64,000 bases of DNA from Mesostigma viride (taxonomy: Eukaryota; Streptophyta; Mesostigmatophyceae; Mesostigmatales; Mesostigmataceae): contig RPFO01000909.1 of assembly GCA_009746045.1 (NCBI GenBank), positions 1 through 64,000 of the forward strand, read 5' to 3'. The position numbers and the translations under genes are program-made. The notes beneath the pieces are model-generated. The model was given only the letters and a program-made list of their open reading frames with translations. It did no database searches and was not told where the DNA came from. Below, in pieces: positions 63,423-64,000 of this stretch (its first letter is position 1; each line of letters opens with the position of its first letter).

Positions 63423-64000
63423 TATGTGAAAAATGACAATGGACTGACAGGTCTTATTGCATGCAATGCTTGCTGCCTGTGCATGCTTGCCTTCGCAGGT
63501 TATCAAGCTTAGGTTGAAGAGCTGAGGTTCAAGACAGTAATGGTGTTGAGATTGGCACAAGAATGGTGGACTGGCTGTGTCCACGTTGTTTATTTCATAA
63601 GATTAGAGCTTCAGCGAGAGATACAGAACTTTCAGCGAGAGATAGAACGATGTGATTGGCTATCCCAGAATATTCTGAGCATCATTCTGAACATCTGGTT
63701 GTGGACCAATCAGGTTGGAACAAGATCAACCTCATCCAAATGTAATCTAAAGTAATCCTAATGATATAATGTCAAAGACCCTTTCAAATGTGATCTGATG
63801 ATGGAGTAAATCTGGCGTGAACATATCAGCGCCACATCTGACATGCACAGTGTACATGTCAGTCAGTCAGCTGTCCTGTCATAGATTCTCAGCTGACATG
63901 TCATAGGTCACCTGACATAAACAGATTAGTCGGCTGCCCATAAGGATCCACTTGGCATCTATAGGTATTAATCCCTGATTACTAAAACTGGCCACAACTT
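63423..64000. other. No feature recognised to the right edge
   Basis: Includes a short imperfect direct repeat TTCAGCGAGAGATA near 63611-63645 and degenerate TGACATG-type repeats near 63835-63905; nothing else supported. Confidence 0.4.

Overview
The window looks like nuclear DNA of a eukaryotic photosynthetic organism, most likely a green alga with a large, repeat-rich, intron-rich genome. Reasons: a plant-type carotenoid isomerase split by GT-AG introns, a second gene ending in a plant/algal root-cap-type domain, GC-rich exons set in long introns, and LINE and DIRS-type retroelements. A prasinophyte such as Cymbomonas or a relative would fit, but the species is a guess.

Layout. (1) 1-9184: the C-terminal half of a plus-strand carotenoid isomerase (CRTISO) gene, seven exons. 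Its introns hold a polypyrimidine tract of about 3 kb, a 102-bp minisatellite that has copied an exon end with its splice donor eight times, and an 11-bp minisatellite. The 5' half of the gene lies left of the window. (2) 9738-17045: a head-to-tail cluster of minus-strand LINEs. One is nearly complete (ORF1 plus endonuclease/RT ORF2, each split by a frameshift) and several are fragments. (3) 17961-58833: seventeen small minus-strand exons that join in frame into one gene of at least 41 kb. It encodes leucine-rich repeats (phase-2 introns), a linker, four-cysteine modules and a C-type lectin domain (phase-1 introns), and a C-terminal root-cap-type domain. It is probably a secreted or cell-surface protein. 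Its introns hold most of the mobile DNA. (4) 59591-64000: more repeats and no gene I can support.

The most unusual observation is a class of 2.0-2.3 kb elements present at four loci (29.8-32.1, 38.3-40.6, 54.8-56.8 and 59.6-61.6 kb), in three sequence families. All four share one layout, A-B-C followed by A-y-C: a long unit, then a short unit in which the middle block B is replaced by a C-rich linker y made of short C-tracts. The linker and part of the 5' terminus are similar between families whose bodies are otherwise unlike. I see no protein in them, and I do not recognise the architecture.

Other points: a LINE 3'-terminal stem-loop supported by compensatory changes between copies; a degenerate DIRS-like element with a 2A-like motif, interrupted by a LINE; a 0.7-kb inverted-repeat element with a 14-bp flanking duplication; foldback elements; and many very long tetranucleotide arrays. 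All exon calls come from reading the sequence and have not been checked against transcripts.
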